Assembly (NCBI GenBank): GCA_904387305.1
Contig: CAJFLB010000012.1
Coordinates: forward strand, 1-42,431
Source: an uncultured Clostridia bacterium
GTDB taxonomy: Bacteria; Bacillota; Clostridia; TANB77; CAG-508
Reading direction: 5' to 3'
Length of the DNA stretch: 42,431 nt
Part shown: positions 1-7,647 of the stretch, one piece after another
How positions within the stretch are numbered: position 1 is the stretch's first letter
Layout of the letters: each line of letters opens with the position of its first letter
The notes under the pieces: generated by a model
Seen by the model: the letters and a program-made list of their open reading frames with translations, nothing else
What the model was told of the DNA's origin: nothing
Database searches by the model: none
Translations under genes and position numbers: made by a program

Positions 1-1
1 T

Positions 2-322
2 GAAAAGGTTATTGGAGAAATAACAGTTAGTTATAAAAATGATGAATTGGAAACAGAAACAATACCAAATAAAAGAGTATATTTACAAGCATTTAGAGTA
101 GACAAAAAATATCAAGGACAGGGGTTAGGACAAAAGTTAATAAAATATTGTATAGATAATTTAACAAATAGAGGATATACTGAATTTACAATAGGCGTAG
201 AAGATGACAATGAAATAGCAAAACATATATATTTTAAATTAGGATTTAATGAAGCAATAGATAAAGGACATGGCGATGAGTTTGATCCTTCTGAATATAC
301 TTTGTATTTAAAAGTTAATTAG
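2..322 (+). CDS. GNAT N-acetyltransferase, 5'-truncated by window edge
   Basis: This is the C-terminal part of a GNAT-fold acetyltransferase, which would transfer an acetyl group from acetyl-CoA to an amine on an unknown substrate. The frame is open back to base 2, so the gene begins outside the window; the TTG at 47 has no ribosome binding site and is not the start. The acetyl-CoA-binding motif A is visible as QGQGLGQKL, preceded by the beta-4 strand VYLQAFRV and followed by the motif-B-like region around IYFKLGFNEA. The substrate cannot be told from the sequence. It opens a run of co-directional accessory enzyme genes. The family call is sure; substrate and role are unknown. Confidence 0.8.
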   Translation, partial: EKVIGEITVSYKNDELETETIPNKRVYLQAFRVDKKYQGQGLGQKLIKYCIDNLTNRGYTEFTIGVEDDNEIAKHIYFKLGFNEAIDKGHGDEFDPSEYTLYLKVN

Positions 323-415
323 GAATAAAGATATAAATAGAAAATATATTAAATTTTTTGAGAGTATCATTAAAATTATGATAGAAGCAGTTTTATATAG
401 TAGGGAGAGTAACAA

Positions 416-1726
416 ATGAAATATAGCTTTAGAAATTGCACATTAGAAGATTTTGAATTTCTATTTAATTTAAAAAAAGAAAATTTTAAATGGTATGTTG
501 ATAAAATCTGGGGTTGGAAAGATGATGACCAAAAAGAAAGACTGCAACAAGATTTAAACGAGCACCTATCTCATAAAAGAATTATCATGGCTAATAATAA
601 GCCAATAGGAGTATATGTAGTACATACAACTGAAGATGGAGATTTATTTATAAATGAAATAAGTATTTTAACAGAATATCAAAATAAAGGGATAGGAAGA
701 AAAATTTTAGAAGAACAGTTAAAAGAAAATCATAAAAAAGGAATTAGAACAATTTTACAAGTATTTAAACATAATCCAGCAAAAAAATTATATGAACAAT
801 TGGGATTTAAAATATATGGAGAAACAGAAACACATTATCAAATGGAAAATGTAAATGATTTTATGATTAATAAAGAGAAGATATTCCCAATAGGAATAGG
901 CACATGGAAAATCAATTATCAAGATAATAAAGATATAGAAGCTTTATTTCATTCATACAAATTAGGACAAAATTATTTATCTTTGTATATGTTATATGAA
1001 AATGGTAATATTGTAAAATTATTAAAAAGCTTTATTGAAAAGTGTGGTAGAGAAAATTTATTTATAAGTGTTAATATAGAGCCAACAGTAAACGAAAAAT
1101 CTGATATTGAAAAGCAACTAAATGAATATTTAAATATATTAAATTTGGACTATGTAGATAATTTACAATTACATTCACCTAAATTTACAAAACTTCCTTT
1201 AGTAGATACTTATTTTGAAATGAAGAGACTACAAGAAATAGGTAAAACAAGATATTTAGGAATCAGTAATTGCTCATTAGAACAATTAAAAGAAATAAAT
1301 ACAAATGTTAAATTGGATTTCTTTGAAGGTGTTTATAATTTAGAATGTAAAATAAATGAAAATATTGGAATATTGGATTATTGCAAGAAAAATAATATTG
1401 AATTTGTTGCATATCAACCTTTAAGAAGAAATCGAACGCAATTAAAAAATTATGACTTATTAGTAGAATTATCACAAAAATACAATAAAACTCAAAATCA
1501 AATTATATTAAATTGGATAATGAAAGAAAAGAAAATTAACGTTTTAATCAAGAGTACAAACTGTGATAGAATAGATGAAAATATAAAATCTTTAGATTTT
1601 GAAATGGAAGAAAATGATTATAAAAGGTTAAATGACTTTAAAAATGAAGAATTTGAAAATATAAAAATAGATTGGGATAATGTAGGAGATGGTATTAGCA
1701 TAGACCAATTGCCAAATCAATTTTAG
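416..1726 (+). CDS. GNAT acetyltransferase fused to degenerate aldo/keto reductase
   Basis: A 436-residue two-domain protein. Residues 1-145 are a GNAT domain with acetyl-CoA motif YQNKGIGRKILEEQL (about 88-102) and the terminal motif AKKLYEQLGFKIYGE. Residues 151-425 resemble an aldo/keto reductase TIM barrel: start FPIGIGTWKI, a YENGN segment at the catalytic Tyr (Y194), DNLQLHSP at the catalytic His (H253), and TRYLGISNCS for the beta-strand near the cofactor site. Aligned with the AKR tetrad, the Asp position is Ser189 and the Lys position (usually in a TK motif) is Asn220, so only Tyr and His remain. The AKR half may therefore be a binding domain rather than an oxidoreductase. AGGGAGAG precedes the ATG, and a strong terminator follows. 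The fusion is seen directly; loss of redox activity is inferred. Confidence 0.75.
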   Translation: MKYSFRNCTLEDFEFLFNLKKENFKWYVDKIWGWKDDDQKERLQQDLNEHLSHKRIIMANNKPIGVYVVHTTEDGDLFINEISILTEYQNKGIGRKILEEQLKENHKKGIRTILQVFKHNPAKKLYEQLGFKIYGETETHYQMENVNDFMINKEKIFPIGIGTWKINYQDNKDIEALFHSYKLGQNYLSLYMLYENGNIVKLLKSFIEKCGRENLFISVNIEPTVNEKSDIEKQLNEYLNILNLDYVDNLQLHSPKFTKLPLVDTYFEMKRLQEIGKTRYLGISNCSLEQLKEINTNVKLDFFEGVYNLECKINENIGILDYCKKNNIEFVAYQPLRRNRTQLKNYDLLVELSQKYNKTQNQIILNWIMKEKKINVLIKSTNCDRIDENIKSLDFEMEENDYKRLNDFKNEEFENIKIDWDNVGDGISIDQLPNQF

Positions 1727-1741
1727 AAATAAAAAATGATA

Positions 1742-1775
1742 AAAAAATAAAGCACAAAAATGTGCTTTATTTTTT
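1742..1775 (+). terminator. Rho-independent terminator after the GNAT-AKR gene
   Basis: An inverted repeat of at least 12 bp (arms 1745-1756 and 1761-1772, core AAAGCACA / TGTGCTTT) closes an AAAA loop and runs into a T tract. It starts 16 bases after the stop codon at 1726. The A-rich 5' flank makes it potentially bidirectional. Confidence 0.85.
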
Positions 1776-1851
1776 AATATTAGTCAAATACTATGAAAAT
1801 TAAAATTTTTATGATATAAATGAAGTGTAAAGAAAAGAGGTTGAAAATAAT

Positions 1852-2433
1852 ATGAAAATAGGAATAGATATAGATGGAGTAATATTAGATTATGAAAGAG
1901 TTCTAAAAACTTATGGAGATTTATATGATTTCATAGAATTAAAAAAAGATGGTATTATTAATAGAAATGAACATTATTTAAGAAATAGATATAATTGGAC
2001 AGAAGAAGAAAGAATGAATTTTATTAACAAATATTTTTTAAAATTATCAAGGCAAACTAATTTAATACCAGGAGCAAAAGATGTAATAAATATGTTGAAA
2101 AATGAAGGACATGAATTAATTGTAATATCTGCAAGAGGTGGAATGATAGAAGAAATGAAAGATGTTGCAATAGAAAAATTTAATAAAGAACATATATCAT
2201 TTAATAAATATTATTGGAAACAAGATGATAAATTAGAAGCTGCACAAAAAGAAAAGATAGATTATATGATAGATGATTCTTATGATGTATGTAAAAGATT
2301 ATCAGAAAATGGAATAAAATCCATTTATTTTAGGGATAAAGAAATGAAAAAGTTACAACAAAATGAATACTTAAGAGAAGTTAGTAATTGGGGAGAAATA
2401 TATAGAATTATCAAGGAAAATGATAATAGGTGA
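1852..2433 (+). CDS. HAD-like 5'(3')-deoxyribonucleotidase family protein
   Basis: A 193-residue protein resembling the NT5C (PF06941-type) 5'(3')-deoxyribonucleotidases, HAD-superfamily enzymes that dephosphorylate deoxynucleoside monophosphates. Motif I is GIDIDGV near the N terminus (nucleophile and acid/base Asp residues). Motif II is the Ser/Arg in VISARGG (about 95-101). The acidic motif IV is MIDDSYDVC (about 141-149). The length fits the family. The start is supported by AAGAGG upstream. A decayed, internally deleted paralogue lies at 42073-42258, which shows the family was duplicated here. Family assignment is good; the true substrate (dNMP or another phosphate ester) is not shown. 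Confidence 0.75.
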   Translation: MKIGIDIDGVILDYERVLKTYGDLYDFIELKKDGIINRNEHYLRNRYNWTEEERMNFINKYFLKLSRQTNLIPGAKDVINMLKNEGHELIVISARGGMIEEMKDVAIEKFNKEHISFNKYYWKQDDKLEAAQKEKIDYMIDDSYDVCKRLSENGIKSIYFRDKEMKKLQQNEYLREVSNWGEIYRIIKENDNR

Positions 2434-2582
2434 AGAATATTAAAAGAAAAAATATAAATCAATATGCTCAAATATTAAGTAATGGTAAAGCAGATAATTG
2501 TGATGAAGAAGCTAATTTAGGAGCAATCAATATTGAAAAAGACAATAAGGGAGATATACATATGGGGATTGTTTCATTATAA
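2430..2582 (+). CDS. Possible small translationally coupled protein (50 aa)
   Basis: A GTG start overlaps the TGA of the nucleotidase gene (GTGA), giving a 50-residue hydrophilic reading frame that ends in DIHMGIVSL. The overlap suggests translational coupling, but no family is recognised and the frame may be a gene remnant. The bases after it (2583-2683) hold a T-rich stretch and no other gene that I can see. Confidence 0.25.
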   Translation: MKNIKRKNINQYAQILSNGKADNCDEEANLGAINIEKDNKGDIHMGIVSL

Positions 2583-2683
2583 AGAACACTTCCTTTTTTT
2601 GTTTTTATATGATAGAATTCAAGTACAAATAAGAGAATTATAAGTCCGATATAGAAATAATGTACTAAATATGGAGGATTGAA

Positions 2684-3202
2684 ATGCAATTATATATTCC
2701 AGAAGTAAAAGATATGAAAGAACTAAAAGAAATTCTAAAAGATAACAATAACATATCAAGAGATTATAAAGTGGCAGTAATCGTATATGCTTTTGATAAA
2801 GACCATAAAATTATTTTTCAAAGAAGAGGACTAGGTTGTAGAGACGAAAGATTCAAATTAGAAACAATCGGTGGAAGGGTAAAAGAGGATGACATTGATT
2901 TTAGAACTGCCTTAAATAGAGAAATTGTAGAAGAGGTTGGAACAGAAGCCAATATAGAAATAGGAGAATTTATTACATCAACATATGCTACTACATTTGA
3001 TAATAGATATAATAAAGAACAGCTTTGGATATATTTGGTATATAAAGGAATTTTAAAAAGTGGGGAATTAACAATAGCAGAACCTGACAAGTGTTTAGGA
3101 TACGAAAGATATAAAATTGGTGAAGTAGATGAGAGAGAATTAAGTAATGGTGCAAAAGAACTTTATAAAATTGTGAGTGAAAAGTATAATGATTTAAAAT
3201 AA
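2684..3202 (+). CDS. Nudix hydrolase
   Basis: A 172-residue Nudix-fold protein, a family that hydrolyses nucleoside diphosphates linked to another moiety. The Nudix helix core REIVEEVG is clear (about 89-96), preceded by the glycine strand ETIGGRV. Spacing between the glycine and the RE is slightly longer than the strict GX5EX7RE pattern, so the box is a variant. KIIFQRRG before it resembles the substrate-side strand of this fold. The start is fixed by GGAGG eight bases upstream of the ATG. It begins a tight series of genes running to 7467. Substrate unknown; a second, unrelated-length Nudix gene lies at 40695. Confidence 0.8.
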   Translation: MQLYIPEVKDMKELKEILKDNNNISRDYKVAVIVYAFDKDHKIIFQRRGLGCRDERFKLETIGGRVKEDDIDFRTALNREIVEEVGTEANIEIGEFITSTYATTFDNRYNKEQLWIYLVYKGILKSGELTIAEPDKCLGYERYKIGEVDERELSNGAKELYKIVSEKYNDLK

Positions 3203-3228
3203 TTATACTGAATAGAAAGGAGTATATA

Positions 3229-4056
3229 ATGTCGAATAAGTGTAGATTAATTATATTTTCAGATATACATTATTTAGACAAAAGACCAGAAAAATTAGAC
3301 TTTAATTTAAGTAGAAAACTTACACAATATTCTGTAGAAGTAATAGATAAGCTGATAAACAAAATAAATGAGGACAAACCAGATGTAAGTATCTGTTTAG
3401 GAGATTTGATTGAAGATACATTTAATCATGATTTAGATATTATAAATTATACATATATTTGGAATAAATTAAAAAATATACAAGTTCCATTTTATTCAGT
3501 AATGGGAAATCATGATTTACGAACCATGAATTCTAGAAAAGAGCTTGAAGAAATTATGGGCTATCAAAATGCAACATTTTCATTTGACTTAAGGGGATAT
3601 CATTTTATTATCTTAACCACAGATATCAGAGAAGATTTAGGTGGAGATGATGGTGGGATATATAAGGCACAATGTATGTCAGAAAAAGAAATTGCTTGGC
3701 TAAAAGAGGATTTAGAAAAAAATCGATTGCCTTGTATTATATTTACACATTTTGGTTTAGCAGAAGATGGACAAATAGGAAATTATTGGTTTGAAAAAAA
3801 TCCAGAAGAAGGATTGATGAGTAATCGAAAAGAAGTGAAGGAAATTATAAAATCTGATGGAAATATAATTGCCGTATTTAATGGACATCAGCATTGGACT
3901 AAACAATTAAAGGAAGATGGAAAAGTATATTATATAGTAGGGTCATTAACAGATAATGTGGATATGCAGGGAATACCAGATGGAGTGTATTTAGAAGTCG
4001 AATTACAAGATAGGAATGTAAAAATAATAGAAAAGCATATTCAGATAGAAACATAA
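3229..4056 (+). CDS. Calcineurin-like metallophosphoesterase
   Basis: A 275-residue cytoplasmic metallophosphoesterase with all five family motifs in order: SDIHY (11-15, metal-binding Asp and His), CLGDLIED (about 56-63), MGNHDL (about 92-97, bridging Asn and catalytic His), FTHFG (about 178-182) and NGHQHW (about 219-224). Such enzymes use a dinuclear metal centre to cleave phosphomono- or diesters; this subgroup includes cyclic-nucleotide phosphodiesterases and Mn-dependent ADP-ribose/CDP-alcohol diphosphatases. AAAGGAG precedes the ATG, 26 bp after the Nudix gene, so the two probably share a transcript. Family is certain; substrate is not. Confidence 0.85.
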   Translation: MSNKCRLIIFSDIHYLDKRPEKLDFNLSRKLTQYSVEVIDKLINKINEDKPDVSICLGDLIEDTFNHDLDIINYTYIWNKLKNIQVPFYSVMGNHDLRTMNSRKELEEIMGYQNATFSFDLRGYHFIILTTDIREDLGGDDGGIYKAQCMSEKEIAWLKEDLEKNRLPCIIFTHFGLAEDGQIGNYWFEKNPEEGLMSNRKEVKEIIKSDGNIIAVFNGHQHWTKQLKEDGKVYYIVGSLTDNVDMQGIPDGVYLEVELQDRNVKIIEKHIQIET

Positions 4057-4122
4057 AAAATATAATAAATAGGTTAGAGTTTAAATGGATGATGATAAAG
4101 AATTTGAAAAGGTGTGAAAAGT

Positions 4123-5115
4123 ATGGAAATAAAAGAGCAAACAAAAAAGATGAAAGAAATGATTAATGGATATAAATTGACATATTTAATCATGTCAGCG
4201 AATAACATTGGGCTATTTAATATATTAGAAGATAAGGGAAAAACATTGACACAGATAGCTGTTGAATTAAATTTAGAAAAGGATAGAATTGAGCCTATAT
4301 TGAATGGGTTAACATTTCATAAAATAATCAGTAAAAATAAGGATAGCTATTATTTAGAAGAATATAACGAGGTATTAAATAAGAACTCAGAATATAATCA
4401 GCTAGGGTATATAAAATTTGCTCAAACCATCATAAAAAGATATGAAAACTTAGAAAATGCTATCAAAAATAAAGAAGCAGCAACCAATAGCTTTAAAGAA
4501 TTAACAGAAAAAGATGCAGAAAGCTTTATGCAAGGAATGAATGCAAACGCAATCAATCCATCTAAGTTTATTGCAGAAAATTATGATTTTGATAATCATA
4601 CAATATTAGATGTTGCTGCTGGTGCAGGAACATATTCCATAACAGTAGCTAAAAAATATAAAAATGTTACAGCAAAAATGATTGATTTGCCAGAAATGGT
4701 TAAAATACAAAATAAAAGAATCCATCAAGAAGGATTAGAAGATAGGTTAACATCTGAAATTTATGATTATAATATCAATTTTCCAACAGGCAATTATGAT
4801 GATGTATTCCTATTTGCAGTAGTCCATCAAGAACCAGAAGAACAGGTAAGAAAGTTGTTAGAAAATATTTATCATGTTTTAAAACCAAATGGAAGGCTTT
4901 TCTTAACCAGCTTCTTCTTAAACGAAGATAAAATCAGTCCAGAATATTCTGTACAGTTTGCTATTGAAATGTTAATTAATACAGAAAAAGGAAAAGCATA
5001 TACACATAATGAGATTCAAAACTTAATGAAAAAGAGTCAATTTAAAGAAATAGAAAGAGTGGATGAAATACCAGGACCAGCAACATTATATATTGCAAAA
5101 AAAATAATCAGTTAA
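4123..5115 (+). CDS. SAM-dependent methyltransferase with winged-helix dimerisation domain
   Basis: A 330-residue protein with the layout of the O-methyltransferase family 2 / acetylserotonin-methyltransferase group. The N-terminal part (about 1-90) is a winged-helix dimerisation domain with the typical LTQIAVELNLEKDRIEPIL segment. The C-terminal Rossmann domain carries SAM motif I LDVAAGAGTYS, then an acidic MIDLPEMV loop and LKPNGRLFLTSFF. A GTG at 4114 would add three residues, but AAGGTG sits about nine bases before the ATG at 4123 and directly against the GTG, so I chose 4123. The substrate is unknown; this fold methylates O, N or S on small molecules. Confidence 0.8.
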   Translation: MEIKEQTKKMKEMINGYKLTYLIMSANNIGLFNILEDKGKTLTQIAVELNLEKDRIEPILNGLTFHKIISKNKDSYYLEEYNEVLNKNSEYNQLGYIKFAQTIIKRYENLENAIKNKEAATNSFKELTEKDAESFMQGMNANAINPSKFIAENYDFDNHTILDVAAGAGTYSITVAKKYKNVTAKMIDLPEMVKIQNKRIHQEGLEDRLTSEIYDYNINFPTGNYDDVFLFAVVHQEPEEQVRKLLENIYHVLKPNGRLFLTSFFLNEDKISPEYSVQFAIEMLINTEKGKAYTHNEIQNLMKKSQFKEIERVDEIPGPATLYIAKKIIS

Positions 5116-5126
5116 GGAGAAATTTT

Positions 5127-5822
5127 ATGAGTAATAGACCAATAAATACTTTGTTTATGCTAATGTCATTAGATGGCAAAATTAATAGTGGAAATAGTGA
5201 TGAATTAGATGTTGATAGAGATTGGTGTAAAATCAGTGGTGTGAAAGAAGGATTACATCAATATTATGAAATTGAACAAACAACAGATAGGTATTCTTTA
5301 AATACAGGAAGAACAATGGCGAAAATAGGAGTTAATGAAAGAACAGAAAAACCACAAAAGCTAGATTGTGGATTTATCATTATCGATAGAAAACCACATC
5401 TAAATGAAAAAGGTATAGAATATTTGTGTAATTGGGTTGATACATTATTTTTAGTAACAGATAATAAAAATCATCCTGCATATAAATTATTAGACAAATT
5501 TGATAACCTAAAAATTATGTATTATGAGAATATAGACTTAACAAAGATGATGGAAGATTTAAAAAGAGATTATGATGTAGAAAAAATTACCATTCAATCT
5601 GGAGGAACCTTAAATAGTGAATTTTTAAGAGGAAATTTGATTGACTATGTAAATATTGTAATAGCACCACTTTTAGTAGGAGGAGCAAATACAAGTACAT
5701 TAATTGATGGGAAATCTATATCTAAAGTAGAAGAATTAAATAAATTAAAAGCATTAGAATTACTAGAATGTAATGTTTTAAAGGATTCATATATACAGTT
5801 AAAATATAAAGTATTAAAATAA
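5127..5822 (+). CDS. RibD C-terminal-domain / DHFR-like reductase
   Basis: A 231-residue protein matching the RibD C-terminal reductase family, a dihydrofolate-reductase-like fold that uses NADPH to reduce the ribosyl chain of a riboflavin precursor in RibD itself. Visible landmarks are LFMLMSLDGKIN at the N terminus, the central SLNTGRTMAKIG, the cofactor-site glycine strand TIQSGGTLNSEFLR (about 153-166), and VNIVIAPLLVGG near the end. It lacks the deaminase half of RibD, and no other riboflavin gene is near, so it may act on another pterin-like or nucleotide substrate. AAGGAGA lies before the ATG, 11 bp after the methyltransferase. Fold is sure; reaction is not. Confidence 0.75.
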   Translation: MSNRPINTLFMLMSLDGKINSGNSDELDVDRDWCKISGVKEGLHQYYEIEQTTDRYSLNTGRTMAKIGVNERTEKPQKLDCGFIIIDRKPHLNEKGIEYLCNWVDTLFLVTDNKNHPAYKLLDKFDNLKIMYYENIDLTKMMEDLKRDYDVEKITIQSGGTLNSEFLRGNLIDYVNIVIAPLLVGGANTSTLIDGKSISKVEELNKLKALELLECNVLKDSYIQLKYKVLK

Positions 5823-5841
5823 ATAATTAGGAGATATAAAT

Positions 5842-6171
5842 ATGAAAGATTATTTTAAATGGTGTACAGAGTTAAAAGAAAATTGGAAAGAAAAACATGT
5901 AGAGAAAATCATAGAGCTATTTGATGAAGATGTAGAATATTATGAAACACCAAAAGTGAAAGTAGATACAAAAAATATACAACCAATTTGGGAAGAAATA
6001 AAAGAACAAAACACAAGTGATATTTCATTTGATATACTATGTGAAAATGATGAATGTTGTATAGTAAATTTTATTTTAAAAGACAAAATATCTTATGACA
6101 TGATATATCAAATAAAACTAAATGAAGATAATAAGTGCATATATTTAAAACAATGGTATATGGAGGTATAA
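5842..6171 (+). CDS. SnoaL/NTF2-like protein
   Basis: A 109-residue protein that looks like the NTF2/SnoaL-like fold. An N-terminal amphipathic helix ends in [19 protein letters not shown], the typical entrance to the cone-shaped barrel, followed by beta strands that include [10 protein letters not shown] and end at LKQWYMEV. Members range from small-molecule isomerases and hydrolases to binding proteins, so no reaction can be assigned. It sits 19 bp after the RibD-like gene with its own AGGAGA, and two bases before the next start, so it belongs to the same operon. Confidence 0.55.
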   Translation: MKDYFKWCTELKENWKEKHVEKIIELFDEDVEYYETPKVKVDTKNIQPIWEEIKEQNTSDISFDILCENDECCIVNFILKDKISYDMIYQIKLNEDNKCIYLKQWYMEV

Positions 6172-6173
6172 AT

Positions 6174-6635
6174 ATGGACGAGAAATTTATGGACATTGCT
6201 ATTGAAATTAGTAAACATTCAAAATATAAAGATAAAAATAGAATATTAATTACAGGAGCTGTATTAGGTTCTGATTCTTCTAGTGTGGAAACATATGAAA
6301 AAATCGTTTCATTAATAGATTCAAAATATGTTGTTTCAAGTCCATTAGATACGATGAAATTTAAAGGAAATGATACAGAAAGATATGAAAGAGCAATGCA
6401 ATTATTGCAAGATACTAAAATGATGATTGCAGAGATGAGCAATGTATCTACAGGGCAAGGAATGGAGATACAAGAAGCTGTTACATTAAATATTCCTATA
6501 CTTGTCATAGCAAAAGAAGGCAGTAAAATATCTGGGTTAGTAAAAGGATGTAAAAATGTAAAAAATATTGTATATTACAATGAAATAGAAGATATTGAGC
6601 ATCAAATATTACAATTTATTAAAGAACAAGAATAA
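6174..6635 (+). CDS. Nucleoside 2-deoxyribosyltransferase / DNPH1-like N-glycosidase
   Basis: A 153-residue protein resembling the N-deoxyribosyltransferase superfamily, closest by eye to DNPH1 (Rcl), which hydrolyses the glycosidic bond of 2'-deoxynucleoside 5'-monophosphates. The signature AEMSNVSTGQGMEIQEA (about 92-108) matches the family's active-site loop, with the Glu after the glycine run as the presumed catalytic residue. The strand ILITGAVLG gives the N-terminal phosphate-site strand, and IPILVIAKEG follows the signature. I took the ATG at 6174, preceded by TGGAGG, rather than the in-frame ATG at 6135 inside the previous gene. With the Nudix and nucleotidase genes it fits nucleotide clean-up; that link is inference. 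Confidence 0.7.
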   Translation: MDEKFMDIAIEISKHSKYKDKNRILITGAVLGSDSSSVETYEKIVSLIDSKYVVSSPLDTMKFKGNDTERYERAMQLLQDTKMMIAEMSNVSTGQGMEIQEAVTLNIPILVIAKEGSKISGLVKGCKNVKNIVYYNEIEDIEHQILQFIKEQE

Positions 6636-6651
6636 CCTAAAAGGAGTTGCT

Positions 6652-7467
6652 ATGATATATCTAAAAACATTTAAATTAAGTGATGAAAGAAATAACGATA
6701 AAAACATATATCCTTTTAATGTGTTACAAAATAAAGAGCCAGATGTATTCATATTTGATAATATTACTGTATTATATGGAAATAATGGTTCTGGAAAGTC
6801 AACCATATTAAACATGATTGCTCATAAATTAGACTTAAAAGGAAAAGAAAGAGATAATTCAAAAGTTGTTGGAACTTTAGATTATTTTGAAGAATATGCT
6901 TCTAAATGTGAATATGAATTAGGAGAAAATGAAAATGGTAGAAAAATATATAGAATACCAGAAAATAGTCGATATATTAAGAGTGAAGAAATACTATATG
7001 AGATAAGAAAAGTACAACAAGATGCTGTGTTACAGGAAAGTATGGAAAGTAATTTAGCAAGAGAAAGAGGATTAAAAAAAGCTAAAGAATTTTTAGAAAC
7101 TAAAGAGGGTGGAAAACAATTTGCAAGATTTGAATTTTCACAAGATAAGTATTCTAATGGAGAAACAACCATGCAAATTTTAGAAAATAATATAGAACCA
7201 GATAACTTGTATTTGCTAGATGAGCCAGAGGTTTCGTTATCACCACAAAATCAAGTAAAACTAGCAGAAGAGATTAATAAAATGGCAAGATACTTAGGAA
7301 TTCAATTTATTATTGCAACACATTCGCCATTTATGTTAGGCATTTTAAATGCCAAAATATATAATTTAGATACAAGAAATTATGAAGTACAAAAATGGAA
7401 TGAACTTGAAAATGTAAGATATTTTTATGAGTTTTTTAAAAGTAAAATGGATGAGTTTGAAAAATAA
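6652..7467 (+). CDS. SMC/ABC-type AAA ATPase, OLD-like
   Basis: A 271-residue soluble ATPase of the SMC/RecF/OLD-like group. Walker A is YGNNGSGKST (about 40-49), an ABC-like signature region lies around DKYSNGETTMQ, Walker B with catalytic Glu is LYLLDEPEVSLSP, and the switch His lies in IATHSPFML. There is no zinc hook or long coiled coil, and no visible nuclease domain, so this is a minimal ATPase head. The ATG at 6652 is preceded by AAAGGAG; an earlier in-frame ATG at 6595 lies inside the upstream gene. Stand-alone proteins of this type often partner with a neighbouring effector. The next gene (7648) is an unrecognised protein, so a functional pair is possible but unproven. Confidence 0.8.
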   Translation: MIYLKTFKLSDERNNDKNIYPFNVLQNKEPDVFIFDNITVLYGNNGSGKSTILNMIAHKLDLKGKERDNSKVVGTLDYFEEYASKCEYELGENENGRKIYRIPENSRYIKSEEILYEIRKVQQDAVLQESMESNLARERGLKKAKEFLETKEGGKQFARFEFSQDKYSNGETTMQILENNIEPDNLYLLDEPEVSLSPQNQVKLAEEINKMARYLGIQFIIATHSPFMLGILNAKIYNLDTRNYEVQKWNELENVRYFYEFFKSKMDEFEK

Positions 7468-7550
7468 GTAAATAAGAGGATATCTTTAAAAAAATGTAAT
7501 TAATAAATTTAAAATAACAAATAAAATTAGAAAAATATAATTAAGAACTA

Positions 7551-7579
7551 TTGATAAATTTTTTCGCATATGATATATC
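7551..7579 (+). promoter_or_regulatory. Possible sigma-A promoter for the 410-aa gene
   Basis: TTGATA, a 17-base spacer and TATATC lie in the 180-base gap before the gene at 7648. The match is modest, and the gap is so A+T-rich that chance matches are likely. Confidence 0.3.
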
Positions 7580-7647
7580 TGAATTAACTACTAAAGAAAA
7601 AATAAATGGAGAAATAAACGGAGAAGAAAATAAAAGAGGTAGTTAAC

